Positions 46,234 through 56,520 of a stretch of 64,000 nt of DNA are shown in pieces. Source of the stretch: Burkholderiales bacterium. Lineage in GTDB: Bacteria; Pseudomonadota; Gammaproteobacteria; Burkholderiales; WYBJ01. The notes beneath the pieces are model-generated. The model was not told the DNA's origin and ran no database searches. It saw only the letters and a list, made by a program, of their open reading frames with translations. The stretch spans positions 1-64,000 of the forward strand of contig JADLAC010000027.1 in the NCBI GenBank assembly GCA_020848435.1, read 5' to 3'. Position 1 is the first letter of the stretch. Every line of letters starts with the position of its first letter. Position numbers and translations under genes: made by a program.

Positions 46234-47670
46234 CTATCTCCCTGTGATTCCTTCCGCGGCATCGATCCGGGGCAAACGAGGGGTGTCGGTCACGCCGATC
46301 CGTACGGCTTCGACCGCCGCGGCGGTGGGCTTCTCTCGTTTCTCGCTCGGATGCCAGCCCAATAACGCGAGCATGACGAAAAAGCCGACGATGTAGGCCA
46401 CCGTGACAAACCAACCGTGCTTCACCCACGCGCCGACCGACTTGGCCTGTGGGTACATGTTCGAGAGCGCGACGCCCGCGGACGAACCGAACCAGATCAT
46501 GGAGCCGCCGAAGCCGACGGTATACGCGAGCATGCCCCAGTCGTAACCGCCCTGTTTCAAAGCCAGCGCCGTCAGCGGAATGTTGTCGAACACCGACGAG
46601 ATGAATCCCAACCCGAACGCGGTCTGCCACGACGCGGCCGGCAGCTTCTCCACCGGCATCATCGAGGCGCAGCTCACCAGCGCGAGCAGAAAGATGCTGC
46701 CCTTGAATGCATCGGGCAGCAGCGACCACTGCGGCCGGCGCCAGCCGGCGGTGAGGATGATCGCGGCCCAGACGGCAAGCCCGATCGCGGGCAGGCGATC
46801 GCTCAGCTCGGGTGCCTGCGTGTTGAGCAGCACATTGGCGGCAATCGCCGCGATCAGAATGATCGCGACGATGAAGATGCGTGGCCAGTCGACGCGAGCC
46901 CCGGTCACCTCGTCTTTCGTAATGGGCGCGAACTTCTGCTGCAGAATGGCCGCGGGAATGCCGGTGACGACAACCGCCGCGCCGGCCGCGATGAATGCCG
47001 GCAACACGGCGGTCGCCGCGACGCCGTCGATCCACATCATCGTGGTCGTGGTATCGCCGACGACGCTGCCCGCGCCCCCGGCGTTGGAAGCAGCGACGAT
47101 CGCCGCCAGATAGCCGATGTGCACCTTGCCGCGGAATACCACGCCCGCGATGGTGCCGCCGATCAAAGCCGCCGCGATATTGTCCAGGAACGAAGACAGA
47201 ACGAAGATGAGCAGGAGCAGGACGAAGGCGCCCTTCCAGTCGTCGGGTAGAAATCGCGGCAGCAGCGCAGGCACGCGGCTTTCCTCGAAGTGTTTCGACA
47301 GCAAGGCGAAGCCGAGCAGCAATCCCAGCAGGTTGGTGAGGATGACCCACTCGTGGGCGAAATGTGTTCCCAGCCCGGCCAGGCCGTCACCCGTCTTGAA
47401 CCCGGTGAAGCCGAGCTTGTAGCCGATGATGGCGCCAAGCCCGGTCAACGCGACGGCGAGCGTGTGATGGTGAAACAGTCCGACGCCGATCAGGGTCAGC
47501 GCGAACAAGATGAAATCGACCGGTATGCCGAAAACGGTCGGTCCGTCCGCCGCGGTGGCGATCAGCGGGTACGCATAGAGTAACCCGCCCAGCGCCAAGG
47601 GTCCCCTCAGCGGCTTCGCCGCGTGCGCGGCGCGCGCGCGATCCTGGCTCGAGGCCTTCCTTAACGCCAT
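46234..47670 (-). CDS. NhaD-type sodium/proton antiporter-like permease
   Basis: This is 478 aa with about 12 hydrophobic segments. Both halves carry the NhaD/ArsB motif: SSFLDNIAAALIGGTIAG and SSVFDNIPLTALALKQGG. Between them is VVGDTTTTMMWIDG, as in NhaD. These exchange Na+ (or Li+) for H+ in the inner membrane. The Met used is preceded by GGGAG; an alternative Met lies 20 codons upstream. It heads a nhaD-permease-usp unit. Acid-anion uptake next door could benefit from the sodium cycling (inference). Confidence 0.82.
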   Translation of the reverse strand: MALRKASSQDRARAAHAAKPLRGPLALGGLLYAYPLIATAADGPTVFGIPVDFILFALTLIGVGLFHHHTLAVALTGLGAIIGYKLGFTGFKTGDGLAGLGTHFAHEWVILTNLLGLLLGFALLSKHFEESRVPALLPRFLPDDWKGAFVLLLLIFVLSSFLDNIAAALIGGTIAGVVFRGKVHIGYLAAIVAASNAGGAGSVVGDTTTTMMWIDGVAATAVLPAFIAAGAAVVVTGIPAAILQQKFAPITKDEVTGARVDWPRIFIVAIILIAAIAANVLLNTQAPELSDRLPAIGLAVWAAIILTAGWRRPQWSLLPDAFKGSIFLLALVSCASMMPVEKLPAASWQTAFGLGFISSVFDNIPLTALALKQGGYDWGMLAYTVGFGGSMIWFGSSAGVALSNMYPQAKSVGAWVKHGWFVTVAYIVGFFVMLALLGWHPSEKREKPTAAAVEAVRIGVTDTPRLPRIDAAEGITGR

Positions 47671-47993
47671 GCGCTGCTCCCTAAGTCTGACGGCCGGTGT
47701 CCTTGTCGGCGCATCCGGTCGAAGCGCCACCCGGACTTATTCCGGCGGCATTCTCACGTCACGTGTCTTACGGGCAAAGGTCTCGCTTGCAGCGCATGCC
47801 GGCGCGACCGGGAACGCCGTGACCCGGCTTTCCGTGATGACGGCCGCGCCGCGGCAGCATGGGATCGCTGCCGTAGCTACTCCCCTTTGGAGTTGCTTCC
47901 AGGGGCTGGCCCGGACGCAGTGCGGTTTTTATCACGCGCTCTTCGAAGGCGTCAACCGAACGGCGCAATCGAATCGATCTGCGGCGCGCGCTT
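47671..47993. other. 323-bp intergenic stretch between fhs and the antiporter gene
   Basis: No credible gene was found; short frames here lack family features. On the plus strand at 47882-47905 there is an imperfect hairpin (CCCCT...AGGGG with inner GGA/TCC) without a U-run on either strand. The promoter of the antiporter operon should be here, but no clear hexamers or FNR-type box were seen. Confidence 0.5.
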
Positions 47994-49667
47994 TCAAAAC
48001 AGCCCGACCACCTTGCCCTCGTCGTCGACGTCGATCTTCTCGGCCGAAGGGACTTTCGGCAATCCGGGCATGGTCATCATGTCGCCGCAGATCATGACGA
48101 CGAACTCGGCGCCGGCGGCGAGCCGCACTTCGCGCACGTTGACCACATGGCCGCTCGGCGCGCCGCGCACGTTCGGGTCGGTCGAAAACGACGACTGCGT
48201 CTTGGCCACGCACACCGGGTAGTGGCCGTAGCCCGACTCCTGCAGCTCCTTGATGCGGTTGCGCACCTTGGTGTCGGCGGTGATGTCGCTCGCCCCGTAG
48301 ACGCGGGTGGCGATCTTCTTCATCTTCTCCCACAGCGTATCCGAATCCTCGTACACGAACGTGGGCCGGGACTTCTGCTCGCACAGCTCCACCACCGTGC
48401 GCGCCAGGTCCGCGGCGCCCTTGCCGCCGTCGGCCCAATGCGTGGCCACGACGACTTTCACCCCGAGCTTGCCGATGCGATCGGTGAGCAGATCCATCTC
48501 GGCCTGGGTATCCGCGGTGAAGCGGTTGATCGACACCACGCAGGCAATGCCGTAGGTCTCTTTCACGTTGCGCACGTGGCGCTCGAGGTTGGCCAGGCCC
48601 TTCTCCAGCGCCGGCAGGTTCTCCACGTTGAGCTGCGCCCGCTCGACGCCGCCGTGGTGCTTGAGCGCGCGCACGGTCGCAACGATGACGCCGGCATTGG
48701 GCGTGAGCCCCGCCTTGCGGCACTTGATGTCGAGAAACTTCTCGGCGCCGAGATCGGCGCCGAAGCCTGCCTCGGTCACCACGTAGTCGGCCAGCTTGAG
48801 CGCGGCCTGGGTCGCGGTCACCGAGTTGCAGCCGTGCGCGATGTTGGCGAACGGTCCGCCGTGGATGAACGCGGGATTGTTCTCCAGCGTCTGCACCAGG
48901 TTCGGCGCGATCTGATCCTTCAGCAGCACCGTCATGGCGCCGTGCGCCTTCAGATCGCGCGCGCGCAGCGCCTTGCCGTCGCGCGTATAGCCGAACACGA
49001 TGTTGCCCAGGCGCTGCTTCAGATCTTTGAGCGAAGTGGCCAGGCAGAAGATCGCCATCACCTCGGACGCCACCACGATATCGAAGCCGTCTTCGCGCGG
49101 GTAACCGTTGGCCGTGCCGCCGAGCGAGCAGACGATGTCGCGCAGCGCCCGGTCGTTCATATCCATCACCCGCCGCCAGGTGATGCGGCGCGCGTCGATG
49201 CCCAGCTCGTTGCCGTGGCTGATGTGGTTGTCGATCATCGCGGCGAGCAGGTTGTTCGCGAGCGCGATGGCGTTGAAGTCGCCGGTGAAGTGCAGGTTGA
49301 TGTCTTCCATCGGCACGACCTGGGCGTAACCGCCGCCAGCGGCCCCGCCTTTCACGCCGAAGACCGGGCCGAGCGAGGGCTCGCGCAAGCAGATCATCGC
49401 CTTCTTGCCGATGTGATTGAGCGCATCGCCGAGCCCGACGGTGGTGGTCGTCTTGCCTTCGCCGGCGGGTGTGGGGCTCATCGCGGTGACCAAGACGAGC
49501 TTGCCGTCCGGGCGCTCCTTCAGCCCGGCGATGAAATCGAGCGAGACCTTGGCCTTGTAATGCCCGTAGGGCTCGAGATGCGATTCGCCGATGCCGAGCT
49601 TCGCGGCGACCTCGACGATGCGCTGCATCTTCGCCCGCTGGGCGATCTCGATGTCGGATAAGGCCAT
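47994..49667 (-). CDS. fhs: Formate-tetrahydrofolate ligase
   Basis: This is 557 aa. It joins formate to THF with ATP, giving 10-formyl-THF in the cytosol. Diagnostic motifs are: P-loop [13 protein letters not shown] (near residues 58-70), [21 protein letters not shown]-type segment ([13 protein letters not shown]), [22 protein letters not shown] and [14 protein letters not shown]. It is full length (about 555-560 typical). GAGGAG lies shortly before the Met used. It stands alone as a transcription unit with its own FNR-type box and -10; it links formate from Oxc/Frc to one-carbon metabolism. Confidence 0.96.
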   Translation of the reverse strand: MALSDIEIAQRAKMQRIVEVAAKLGIGESHLEPYGHYKAKVSLDFIAGLKERPDGKLVLVTAMSPTPAGEGKTTTTVGLGDALNHIGKKAMICLREPSLGPVFGVKGGAAGGGYAQVVPMEDINLHFTGDFNAIALANNLLAAMIDNHISHGNELGIDARRITWRRVMDMNDRALRDIVCSLGGTANGYPREDGFDIVVASEVMAIFCLATSLKDLKQRLGNIVFGYTRDGKALRARDLKAHGAMTVLLKDQIAPNLVQTLENNPAFIHGGPFANIAHGCNSVTATQAALKLADYVVTEAGFGADLGAEKFLDIKCRKAGLTPNAGVIVATVRALKHHGGVERAQLNVENLPALEKGLANLERHVRNVKETYGIACVVSINRFTADTQAEMDLLTDRIGKLGVKVVVATHWADGGKGAADLARTVVELCEQKSRPTFVYEDSDTLWEKMKKIATRVYGASDITADTKVRNRIKELQESGYGHYPVCVAKTQSSFSTDPNVRGAPSGHVVNVREVRLAAGAEFVVMICGDMMTMPGLPKVPSAEKIDVDDEGKVVGLF

Positions 49668-49739
49668 GTCCTCGCTCCTCGCAGGTTCGCACAATCGCCG
49701 AGTGCGCCCGGCACCGGCCGCGGCTTCGATAGGGCCGCA

Positions 49740-49782
49740 ACTATACTGGGCCGCACAACGCAGCGCTCTTGACCGAGGTCAA
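49740..49782 (-). promoter_or_regulatory. FNR-type activator box and -10 for fhs
   Basis: The box TTGACCGAGGTCAA is at 49769-49782 (perfect TTGAC/GTCAA arms). The minus-strand -10 TATAGT is at 49740-49745, 23 bp away. The predicted start is near 49733, 66 bp before the fhs ATG, with the box centre near -42. Confidence 0.75.
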
Positions 49783-49883
49783 TTTTCCCCCGCGCGCGCC
49801 GCTCGCGGGTCACACCGGGTGCGCCAGCGCGGTTCGTCGAATGCTGCGTCCGCGGCGGCCGCTGACAGACAACGCGTGCCGAT

Positions 49884-52694
49884 CTAGCCCGTGTGCGCGA
49901 GCGCCAGCACCTGCCCGCCGCCGTAGGACGAAAGCGGTGTCAGCTCGCCGCCCTTGCTGACTTGCACCGCGCAGTACTTGAACTCGGGAATCTTGCCGAA
50001 TGGATCGAGCGCCGGATTGGTCAACAGGTTCGCGGCCGCCTCGTAGAAACAGAAGGGGATGAACACCGCGCCGAGCGGCGTGCCGTCGTCGGCGCGCGCG
50101 TACAGTGTGACCTGGCCGCGCCGCGACCGTACCGTGATCACGTCGCCCGCGTGCACGCCTAGGCGTTCGAGCTCGAGCGGATGCAGCGATGCCGTCGCCT
50201 CAGGCTCGATGGCATCGAGCACGCCCGAGCGCCGCGTCATGGCCCCGGTATGCCAATGCTCGAGCTGGCGCCCCGTGATGAGCACCAGCGGATAATCCGC
50301 ATCCGGACGCTCGGCGGCCGGAATGATGTCGGCGGGGACGAAGCGCGCCTTCCCCGTCGGCGTGGGGAAGCCGTCGATGAACACCACCGGCTCGCCCGGG
50401 TCGCCCTCTTGGAGGCAGGGATAGGTGACGCAGCCCTCGGCCTCGAGCCGGCTCCAGGTGATGCCAGCGATCGAGGGCATGGCCTTGCGCATCTCTTCGA
50501 ACACGTCTTCGGGCCCGGTGTAGTTCCAGTCCAGGCCCAGGCGCTGCGCGATCTGCTGGATGATCCACAGGTCGGGCATGGCATCGCCGGGCGGATCGAG
50601 CGCCTGGCGTCCGAGCTGCACCATGCGATCGGTATTGGTCACCGTACCGGTCTTCTCCGGCCATGCGCTCGCGGGCAGGATGACATCGGCGTGGTAGCAA
50701 GTCTCGGTCAGGAAGATCTCCTGTACCACCAGGAAATCGAGCGCCGCGAGCGCGTCACGCGCGTGGTGTGCGTCGGGATCGGACATCGCGGGGTTCTCCC
50801 CCATGATGTACATGCCGCGGATCTCCTTCGCGCGGGCGGCATTGACGATCTCGACCACGGTCAGACCGCGCTTGGCATCGAGCGAGGCGCCCCACAGCGA
50901 TTCGAACCTGGCGTGCGCCTTGGGATCGTCCACGAACTGGTAATCGGGGAATACCATCGGGATGAGACCCGAATCAGACGCCCCCTGGACGTTGTTCTGG
51001 CCGCGCAGGGGATGCAATCCGCAGCCCGGCCGCCCGACCTGGCCCGTCATCAGGCACAGCGCGATCAGGCAGCGGGCGTTGTCGGTGCCGTGGACATGCT
51101 GCGAGATGCCCATGCCCCACAAGATCATCGAAGCACGCGAGCGCGCGTACAGGCGCGCCACCGCCTTGATGGTTTCGGCCGCTATGCCGCACACCGGCGC
51201 CATCGCCTCGGGGCTGTAGCCCTCGACGTTCTTGCGCAGCTCCTCGTAGCCGATGGTGCGGCTGGCGATGAACGCCTCGTTCACCAGGCCCTCGTGCACG
51301 ATGGTGTGCATCATCGCATTCAACAGCGCGACATCGGTATCGGGCTTGAACTGCAGGTGGTAGGTGGCGTGACGCGACAGATCGGAGCGGCGCGGATCGG
51401 CGTAGATCAATTTCGTGCCGCGTTTGACCGCGTTCTTGATCCAGGTCGCGGCGACCGGATGATTCGAGGTCGGGTTGGCGCCGATGAGGAAGATCACCTC
51501 GGCATGGGCGACGTCGTTCACCTGGTTCGAGACCGCCGCCGAGCCGATGCCTTCGAGCAACGCGGCCACCGACGAGGCATGACACAGCCGCGTGCAATGA
51601 TCGACGTTGTTGCTGCCGAAGCCGGTACGCACCAGCTTCTGGAACAGGTATGCCTCCTCGTTGCTGCCCTTGGCCGAGCCGAAACCCGCCAAGGCACGTT
51701 TGCCGTGGCTGTCGCGGATGTGGCGCAGCTTCGCTGCGCTCAGCGCGAGTGCCTCGTCCCAGCTCGCCTCGCGGAACACCTCCATTGGTTTGGCGGGATC
51801 CATGACGAAATCGCCGCTTTTCGGCACGCCGGGCTTGCGAATGAGCGGGCGCGTGAGCCGCTGCGGATGGCTCACATAGTCGAAGCCGTAGCGGCCCTTG
51901 ACGCACAGCCGGCCACGATTCGACGGACCGTCGCGCCCCTCGACGTAGAGGATGCGATCGTCCTTGACGTGATAGGTGAGCTGGCAGCCCACGCCGCAGT
52001 ACGGGCAGACCGAATGCACCTGGGCGTCCGCCACTTCCATGCCGACATCGCCGGCGGGCATCAGCGCGCCCGTCGGGCACGCCTGCACGCACTCGCCGCA
52101 GCCCACGCAGGTGGACGCGCCCATCGGATCGTCAAAATCGAACACTATCTTGGAATGCGCGCCGCGGAACGCGTAGCCGATGACATCGTTGACCTGCGCT
52201 TCCCGGCAAGCGCGCACGCAGCGCGTACACTGGATGCAGGCGTCGAGATGCACCGCGATGCCGTGGTGCGAAGCGTCGGGCGCGGGCTGAGCGCGCGGGA
52301 CGAAGCGCGGGCTCGTCACCTTGAGCTTCTTCGCCCAGCGATCGAGCTCGCTGTCGAGCCGATACGAACGCTCGGGCATGTCCGCGGCCAACAGCTCCAG
52401 CACCATCGCCTGCGAGTTGCGCGCGCGCTCGCTGTCGCTCGTGACCTCCATCGCGGGCACGGGCTTGCGGCAGCACGAGGCCGCCAGCACGCGCTCGCCC
52501 TTGACCTCGACCATGCACGCCCGGCAGTTGCCGTCCGGGCGCAGGCCCGGCTTATAGCACAGGCGCGGAATCTCCACCCCGGCGCGCTCGGCCGCCCGCA
52601 GGATGGTTTCATCGCCGAAGGCAAGGATGTCCTTGCCGTTGAGCTTGAACGCAATGGGCTCGGGCTTGGGTGCGGCCGCGGTCAGGGTGGTCAT
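49884..52694 (-). CDS. fdhA: NAD-dependent formate dehydrogenase, alpha (molybdopterin) subunit
   Basis: This is 936 aa. Residues 46-74 give a 2Fe-2S site (C46, C57, C60, C74). Then come a His-Cys cluster region and two 4Fe-4S sets (CIQCTRCVRAC and CVGCGECVQACPTG), followed by the molybdopterin domain starting CPYCGVGC. The metal-ligand region DHCTRLCHASSV has Cys, not selenocysteine. The C-terminal MGD-binding domain has HWHTGAMTRRSG. It oxidises formate to CO2, passing electrons through the clusters to the beta subunit's FMN and NAD+. Overall layout is that of FdsA/Fdh1A. It starts 7 bp after the beta-subunit gene. Whether Mo or W is used cannot be read. Confidence 0.93.
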   Translation of the reverse strand: MTTLTAAAPKPEPIAFKLNGKDILAFGDETILRAAERAGVEIPRLCYKPGLRPDGNCRACMVEVKGERVLAASCCRKPVPAMEVTSDSERARNSQAMVLELLAADMPERSYRLDSELDRWAKKLKVTSPRFVPRAQPAPDASHHGIAVHLDACIQCTRCVRACREAQVNDVIGYAFRGAHSKIVFDFDDPMGASTCVGCGECVQACPTGALMPAGDVGMEVADAQVHSVCPYCGVGCQLTYHVKDDRILYVEGRDGPSNRGRLCVKGRYGFDYVSHPQRLTRPLIRKPGVPKSGDFVMDPAKPMEVFREASWDEALALSAAKLRHIRDSHGKRALAGFGSAKGSNEEAYLFQKLVRTGFGSNNVDHCTRLCHASSVAALLEGIGSAAVSNQVNDVAHAEVIFLIGANPTSNHPVAATWIKNAVKRGTKLIYADPRRSDLSRHATYHLQFKPDTDVALLNAMMHTIVHEGLVNEAFIASRTIGYEELRKNVEGYSPEAMAPVCGIAAETIKAVARLYARSRASMILWGMGISQHVHGTDNARCLIALCLMTGQVGRPGCGLHPLRGQNNVQGASDSGLIPMVFPDYQFVDDPKAHARFESLWGASLDAKRGLTVVEIVNAARAKEIRGMYIMGENPAMSDPDAHHARDALAALDFLVVQEIFLTETCYHADVILPASAWPEKTGTVTNTDRMVQLGRQALDPPGDAMPDLWIIQQIAQRLGLDWNYTGPEDVFEEMRKAMPSIAGITWSRLEAEGCVTYPCLQEGDPGEPVVFIDGFPTPTGKARFVPADIIPAAERPDADYPLVLITGRQLEHWHTGAMTRRSGVLDAIEPEATASLHPLELERLGVHAGDVITVRSRRGQVTLYARADDGTPLGAVFIPFCFYEAAANLLTNPALDPFGKIPEFKYCAVQVSKGGELTPLSSYGGGQVLALAHTG

Positions 52695-52701
52695 CGGGGT
52701 T

Positions 52702-54384
52702 TCACTCGATTTCGTCGGCGAAATACTTCATCACGCAGCGCAGCGGATTCGGCGCCGCCTGGCCCAGCCCGCAGATCGACGCATCGGCCATCACGGCGGA
52801 CAACTGCTCGATGAGATCCTGGTCCCACAGCGGGTCCTCGATCAGGCTGAGAGCCTTGGCGGTACCGACGCGGCAAGGCGTGCACTTGCCGCACGACTCG
52901 TCGGCGAAAAAGCGCATGACGTTCATGGCCGCGTCGCGCGCCCTGTCGGCCTGCGACAGCACCATGATCGCGGCCGAACCGATGAAGCAGCCGTAGGGCT
53001 GAAGTGTGTCGAAATCGAGCGCGACATCGGCCAGGCTCGCCGGCAGGATGCCGCCTGAAGCGCCGCCCGGGAGATACGCGTACAGCCGGTGCCCATCCTG
53101 CATGCCGCCGCAGTATTCGTCGATCAGCTCGCGCACGCTGATGCCCGCGGGCGCGAGGTGAACGCCGGGTTTCTTCACCCGCCCCGAAACCGAAAACGAG
53201 CGCAGTCCCTTGCGCCCGCGCCGCCCGTGCCCGGCGAACCAGTCCGGCCCCTTTTCCAGGATCTCGCGCACCCAGTACAGGGTTTCCATGTTGTGCTCGA
53301 GGGTGGGACGATCGAACAACCCGAGCTGCGCGACGTACGGCGGACGCAGCCGCGGCATGCCGCGCTTGCCTTCGATCGACTCGATCATGGCCGACTCTTC
53401 GCCGCAAATGTATGCCCCGGCACCGCGCCGCAACTCGATCCGCGGCAGCGGCGCGGGCGGATCGGCTTGCAGGCGTTGCAGCTCGCGGCCGAGGATTTCG
53501 CGGCAACCGGCGTATTCGTCGCGCAGGTAGACGTAGCACGCCTCGATGCCGACGCACCAGGCCGCGATCAGCATGCCTTCCAGGAATCGGTGCGGATCGC
53601 GCTCGAGATAGAACCGATCCTTGAAGGTGCCGGGCTCGCCTTCATCGATGTTCACCGCCATGAGCCTCGGCGGCGGTTCGGAGCGCACCAGGCGCCACTT
53701 GCGCCCGGCCGGAAAACCCGCGCCGCCAAGCCCGCGCAACCCCGAGCCCTCCATGGCCTGCATGAGCGTTTCGGCATCGCGTTGTCCGGCCATGCATTGC
53801 GCATAAAGCGAATAGCCACCGCTCGCACGGTACGCGTCGTAATCGACATAGGTTGCGACCGGACAGCGCAGCCGTTTCGTCTCCACCAGCGGCTTCACCT
53901 TCTCGGCGCTCGCCTGTGGCACCGGATTCTGCCCCACCACGGCGACCGGCGCCTGCTCGCAGCGGCCGACGCACGGCGCGGAAACGACGCGCACGTCGGC
54001 GCCGAAACACTCCCGCAGGCTCGCCAGCAGCGATTTCGCACCGGCGAGCTCGCACGCGAGCGAATCGCACACGCGCACCGTGATCGGCGCGGGCGGCGCG
54101 TCGCCATCCTTCAGCACGTCGAAGTGATGATAGAAGGTCGCGACCTCGAACACTTCGGCCGGAGCCAGATCCATTTCGCGCGCCAGTGCGACCAGGTGCG
54201 GCGCCGACAAATGGCCGAAGTGGTCCTGCAGCTTGTGCAAGTGCTCGAGCAACAGGTCGCGCCGGCGCGGCGCATCGCCCAGCAACTCGAGCACCTCCGC
54301 CAATGCCCGCGGATCGAGCGCCCGGCCCTTGGGAAGCGCACGTGCGCGCCGCGATCCGCGTAGCGCGGGCTTGTGTTCACCCAT
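52702..54384 (-). CDS. fdhB: NAD-dependent formate dehydrogenase, beta subunit (NuoE-NuoF fusion)
   Basis: This is 560 aa. The NuoE-like part (about 20-165) has Cys pairs CDSLAC and CVGRC for a 2Fe-2S cluster. The NuoF-like part has the FMN/NADH site GLGGAGFPAGRKW, NIDEGEPGTFKDR and GAGAYICGEESAMIES, and a 4Fe-4S site ESCGKCTPCRVG. A fused NuoE-NuoF diaphorase is as in the two-subunit Fdh1 of Methylorubrum; most FdsGB enzymes have two genes. It reduces NAD+. It lies 45 bp after sucD and 7 bp before fdhA. No fdsC/fdhD-type chaperone gene is adjacent. Confidence 0.92.
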   Translation of the reverse strand: MGEHKPALRGSRRARALPKGRALDPRALAEVLELLGDAPRRRDLLLEHLHKLQDHFGHLSAPHLVALAREMDLAPAEVFEVATFYHHFDVLKDGDAPPAPITVRVCDSLACELAGAKSLLASLRECFGADVRVVSAPCVGRCEQAPVAVVGQNPVPQASAEKVKPLVETKRLRCPVATYVDYDAYRASGGYSLYAQCMAGQRDAETLMQAMEGSGLRGLGGAGFPAGRKWRLVRSEPPPRLMAVNIDEGEPGTFKDRFYLERDPHRFLEGMLIAAWCVGIEACYVYLRDEYAGCREILGRELQRLQADPPAPLPRIELRRGAGAYICGEESAMIESIEGKRGMPRLRPPYVAQLGLFDRPTLEHNMETLYWVREILEKGPDWFAGHGRRGRKGLRSFSVSGRVKKPGVHLAPAGISVRELIDEYCGGMQDGHRLYAYLPGGASGGILPASLADVALDFDTLQPYGCFIGSAAIMVLSQADRARDAAMNVMRFFADESCGKCTPCRVGTAKALSLIEDPLWDQDLIEQLSAVMADASICGLGQAAPNPLRCVMKYFADEIE

Positions 54385-54429
54385 CTCGAAACGCCTTTCG
54401 TGGAGCGATTCTAGGAGCCAGGCAGCTAG

Positions 54430-55305
54430 CTACAGCACCGACTGGAGCAAGCGCCCCATTTCCGCCGGATTGCGCGTGGTCTTGATGCCGCATTCTTCCA
54501 TGATCGCGAGCTTTTCCGCGGCCGTCCCCTTGCCCCCGGAGATGATCGCGCCGGCGTGACCCATGCGCTTCCCGGGCGGCGCGGTCACCCCGGCGATGAA
54601 CCCGACCACGGGCTTGCGCATGTTCGCCTTGACCCAGCGCGCCGCCTCCTCCTCGTCCGAGCCGCCGATCTCGCCCACCATCACCACGGCTTCGGTCGAC
54701 GGATCGTCGTTGAACATGCGCATGACATCGACGTGCTTGAGACCGTTGATCGGGTCGCCGCCGATGCCGACGCAGCTCGATTGGCCGAGACCGAGCGCGG
54801 TCAACTGGCTCACGGCCTCGTAAGTCAGCGTGCCCGAGCGCGACACCACCCCGACCGGCCCTTGCTTGTGAATGTGCCCCGGCATGATGCCGATCTTCAA
54901 TTGGTCGGGGGTGATGACGCCGGGACAATTGGGCCCGATCAATAGTGTTCTCTTACCGCGCATGCGATAGCGCGTCCGGATCATGTCGCGTACCGGAATT
55001 CCCTCGGTGATGCAGATCACCAGGTCGAGATCGGCGTCGACCGCTTCCTCGATCGCCGCCGCCGCATAGGGCGGCGGCACGTAGATGACCGAGACGTTGG
55101 CGCCGGTTTGCGCTTTGGCTTCGCGCACGGTATTGAATATGGGCACCCCTTCGAACGCCTGGCCGCCCTTGCCCGGCGTGACGCCGGCGACGTAGCAGGC
55201 ACGCCCGTTCGCGTACTTGATCCCCGCGCTGGTGTGGAACTGACCGGTCTTGCCGGTAATGCCTTGGGTGAGGACCCGCGTCGCCTTGTCGATCAGGATG
55301 GCCAT
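54430..55305 (-). CDS. sucD: Succinyl-CoA synthetase, alpha subunit
   Basis: This is 291 aa. It carries the CoA-binding N-terminus ([20 protein letters not shown]) and the catalytic phospho-His region [25 protein letters not shown] and [12 protein letters not shown] are typical. With SucC it interconverts succinyl-CoA and succinate with nucleotide. The sequence follows SucD closely rather than malate-CoA ligase MtkB. It starts 1 bp after sucC's stop. Its position before formate dehydrogenase, not with sucAB, suggests a role tied to C1/oxalate metabolism. Confidence 0.94.
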   Translation of the reverse strand: MAILIDKATRVLTQGITGKTGQFHTSAGIKYANGRACYVAGVTPGKGGQAFEGVPIFNTVREAKAQTGANVSVIYVPPPYAAAAIEEAVDADLDLVICITEGIPVRDMIRTRYRMRGKRTLLIGPNCPGVITPDQLKIGIMPGHIHKQGPVGVVSRSGTLTYEAVSQLTALGLGQSSCVGIGGDPINGLKHVDVMRMFNDDPSTEAVVMVGEIGGSDEEEAARWVKANMRKPVVGFIAGVTAPPGKRMGHAGAIISGGKGTAAEKLAIMEECGIKTTRNPAEMGRLLQSVL

Positions 55306-55306
55306 C

Positions 55307-56473
55307 TCATTGCCCCTTGGCCGCCGCGATCACCTTCTGGGCGGCGTCGGCCATGTTGGCCGCCGCTATCGTGGCGAGCCCCGATTGCGCCAGGATGGTC
55401 TTGCCAAGCTCGACGTTCGTGCCTTCGAGGCGCACCACCAGCGGCACCTTGAGCGACACCTGGCGCGCGGCCTCGACCAGCGCGGTGGCGATCACGTCGC
55501 ATTTCATGATGCCGCCGAAGATGTTCACCAGGATCGCCTTCAGCTCCGGGTTGCGCAGCATGATCTTGAACGCTTCGGTCACGCGCTCTGCGGTCGCCCC
55601 GCCGCCTACGTCGAGAAAATTCGCCGGGGCGCCGCCGTAGAACTTGATGATGTCCATGGTCGCCATGGCGAGCCCCGCGCCGTTCACCAGGCAGCCGATG
55701 TCGCCCTGGAGCTGGATGTACGACAGGTCGTGCTTGGAGGCTTCGATCTCGGCCGGGTCCTCTTCGTCGAGATCGCGCAATGCGGCGATCTCCGGATGAC
55801 GATAGAGCGCGTTGTCATCGAAGTTCATCTTGGCATCGAGCGCCAGCACGCTGCCCTGCCCGGTGAGGATCATGGGATTGATCTCGGCGAGACTCGCGTC
55901 GGTGCCGTCGAATGCCCGGTAGAGGTCCTGCAACAACGTGCGCGCTTGCGGCAGCGCGCTGTGCGCAATGCCGATCTTGCGCGCGACCTCGTCGGCGTGC
56001 GCGTCGCTCAAGCCGGCGAACGGATCGATCGCCACCTTGTGAATCTTTTCCGGGGAGTTGGCGGCCACCTCTTCGATGTCCATGCCGCCCTCGGCGCTCG
56101 CCATCAACACCACGCGCTGGGAGACGCGATCGACCACCATGCCGACGTAGTACTCCTGGCGGATATCGGCGCCCTCTTCGACCAGCAGCCGGCGCACGGT
56201 CTGCCCCGCCGGACCGGTCTGGTGGGTCACGAGCTGCATGCCGAGGATGGTGCCGGCGTGCGCCCGCAGCTCCTCCTCGGAGCGTGCGAGCTTCACGCCG
56301 CCGCCCTTGCCGCGGCCGCCGGCGTGAATTTGCGCTTTCACCACCCATACGTTGCCGCCGAGCTTGCGCCCTGCCTCGACCGCTTCGTCGACGGAGAAGC
56401 ACGCGATGCCGCGCGGCGTGGGCACGCCGAACTTCCTCAATACCTCTTTGGCCTGGTATTCGTGGATTTTCAT
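55307..56473 (-). CDS. sucC: Succinyl-CoA synthetase, beta subunit
   Basis: This is 388 aa. The ATP-grasp N-terminus is [20 protein letters not shown], with [15 protein letters not shown] as the nucleotide site and [18 protein letters not shown] and [11 protein letters not shown] near the subunit contact. It ends like SucC. It heads the sucCD-fdhBA operon; a FNR-type box and -10 lie upstream. The alternative, malate thiokinase MtkA, was considered, but the residues follow SucC. Confidence 0.94.
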   Translation of the reverse strand: MKIHEYQAKEVLRKFGVPTPRGIACFSVDEAVEAGRKLGGNVWVVKAQIHAGGRGKGGGVKLARSEEELRAHAGTILGMQLVTHQTGPAGQTVRRLLVEEGADIRQEYYVGMVVDRVSQRVVLMASAEGGMDIEEVAANSPEKIHKVAIDPFAGLSDAHADEVARKIGIAHSALPQARTLLQDLYRAFDGTDASLAEINPMILTGQGSVLALDAKMNFDDNALYRHPEIAALRDLDEEDPAEIEASKHDLSYIQLQGDIGCLVNGAGLAMATMDIIKFYGGAPANFLDVGGGATAERVTEAFKIMLRNPELKAILVNIFGGIMKCDVIATALVEAARQVSLKVPLVVRLEGTNVELGKTILAQSGLATIAAANMADAAQKVIAAAKGQ

Positions 56474-56520
56474 CTCAACTCGATCGGACCCGTGCGATGC
56501 GGCCTCGAGCGCGGCAATCC

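Noticed and set aside
47882-47905. Terminator-like hairpin between fhs and the antiporter gene
   Set aside because: The stem is interrupted and there is no T-run after it on either strand.
54430-56473. Malate-CoA ligase (MtkAB) for the sucCD-like pair
   Set aside because: A serine-cycle enzyme would suit the C1 context, but both sequences follow succinyl-CoA synthetase motifs closely.
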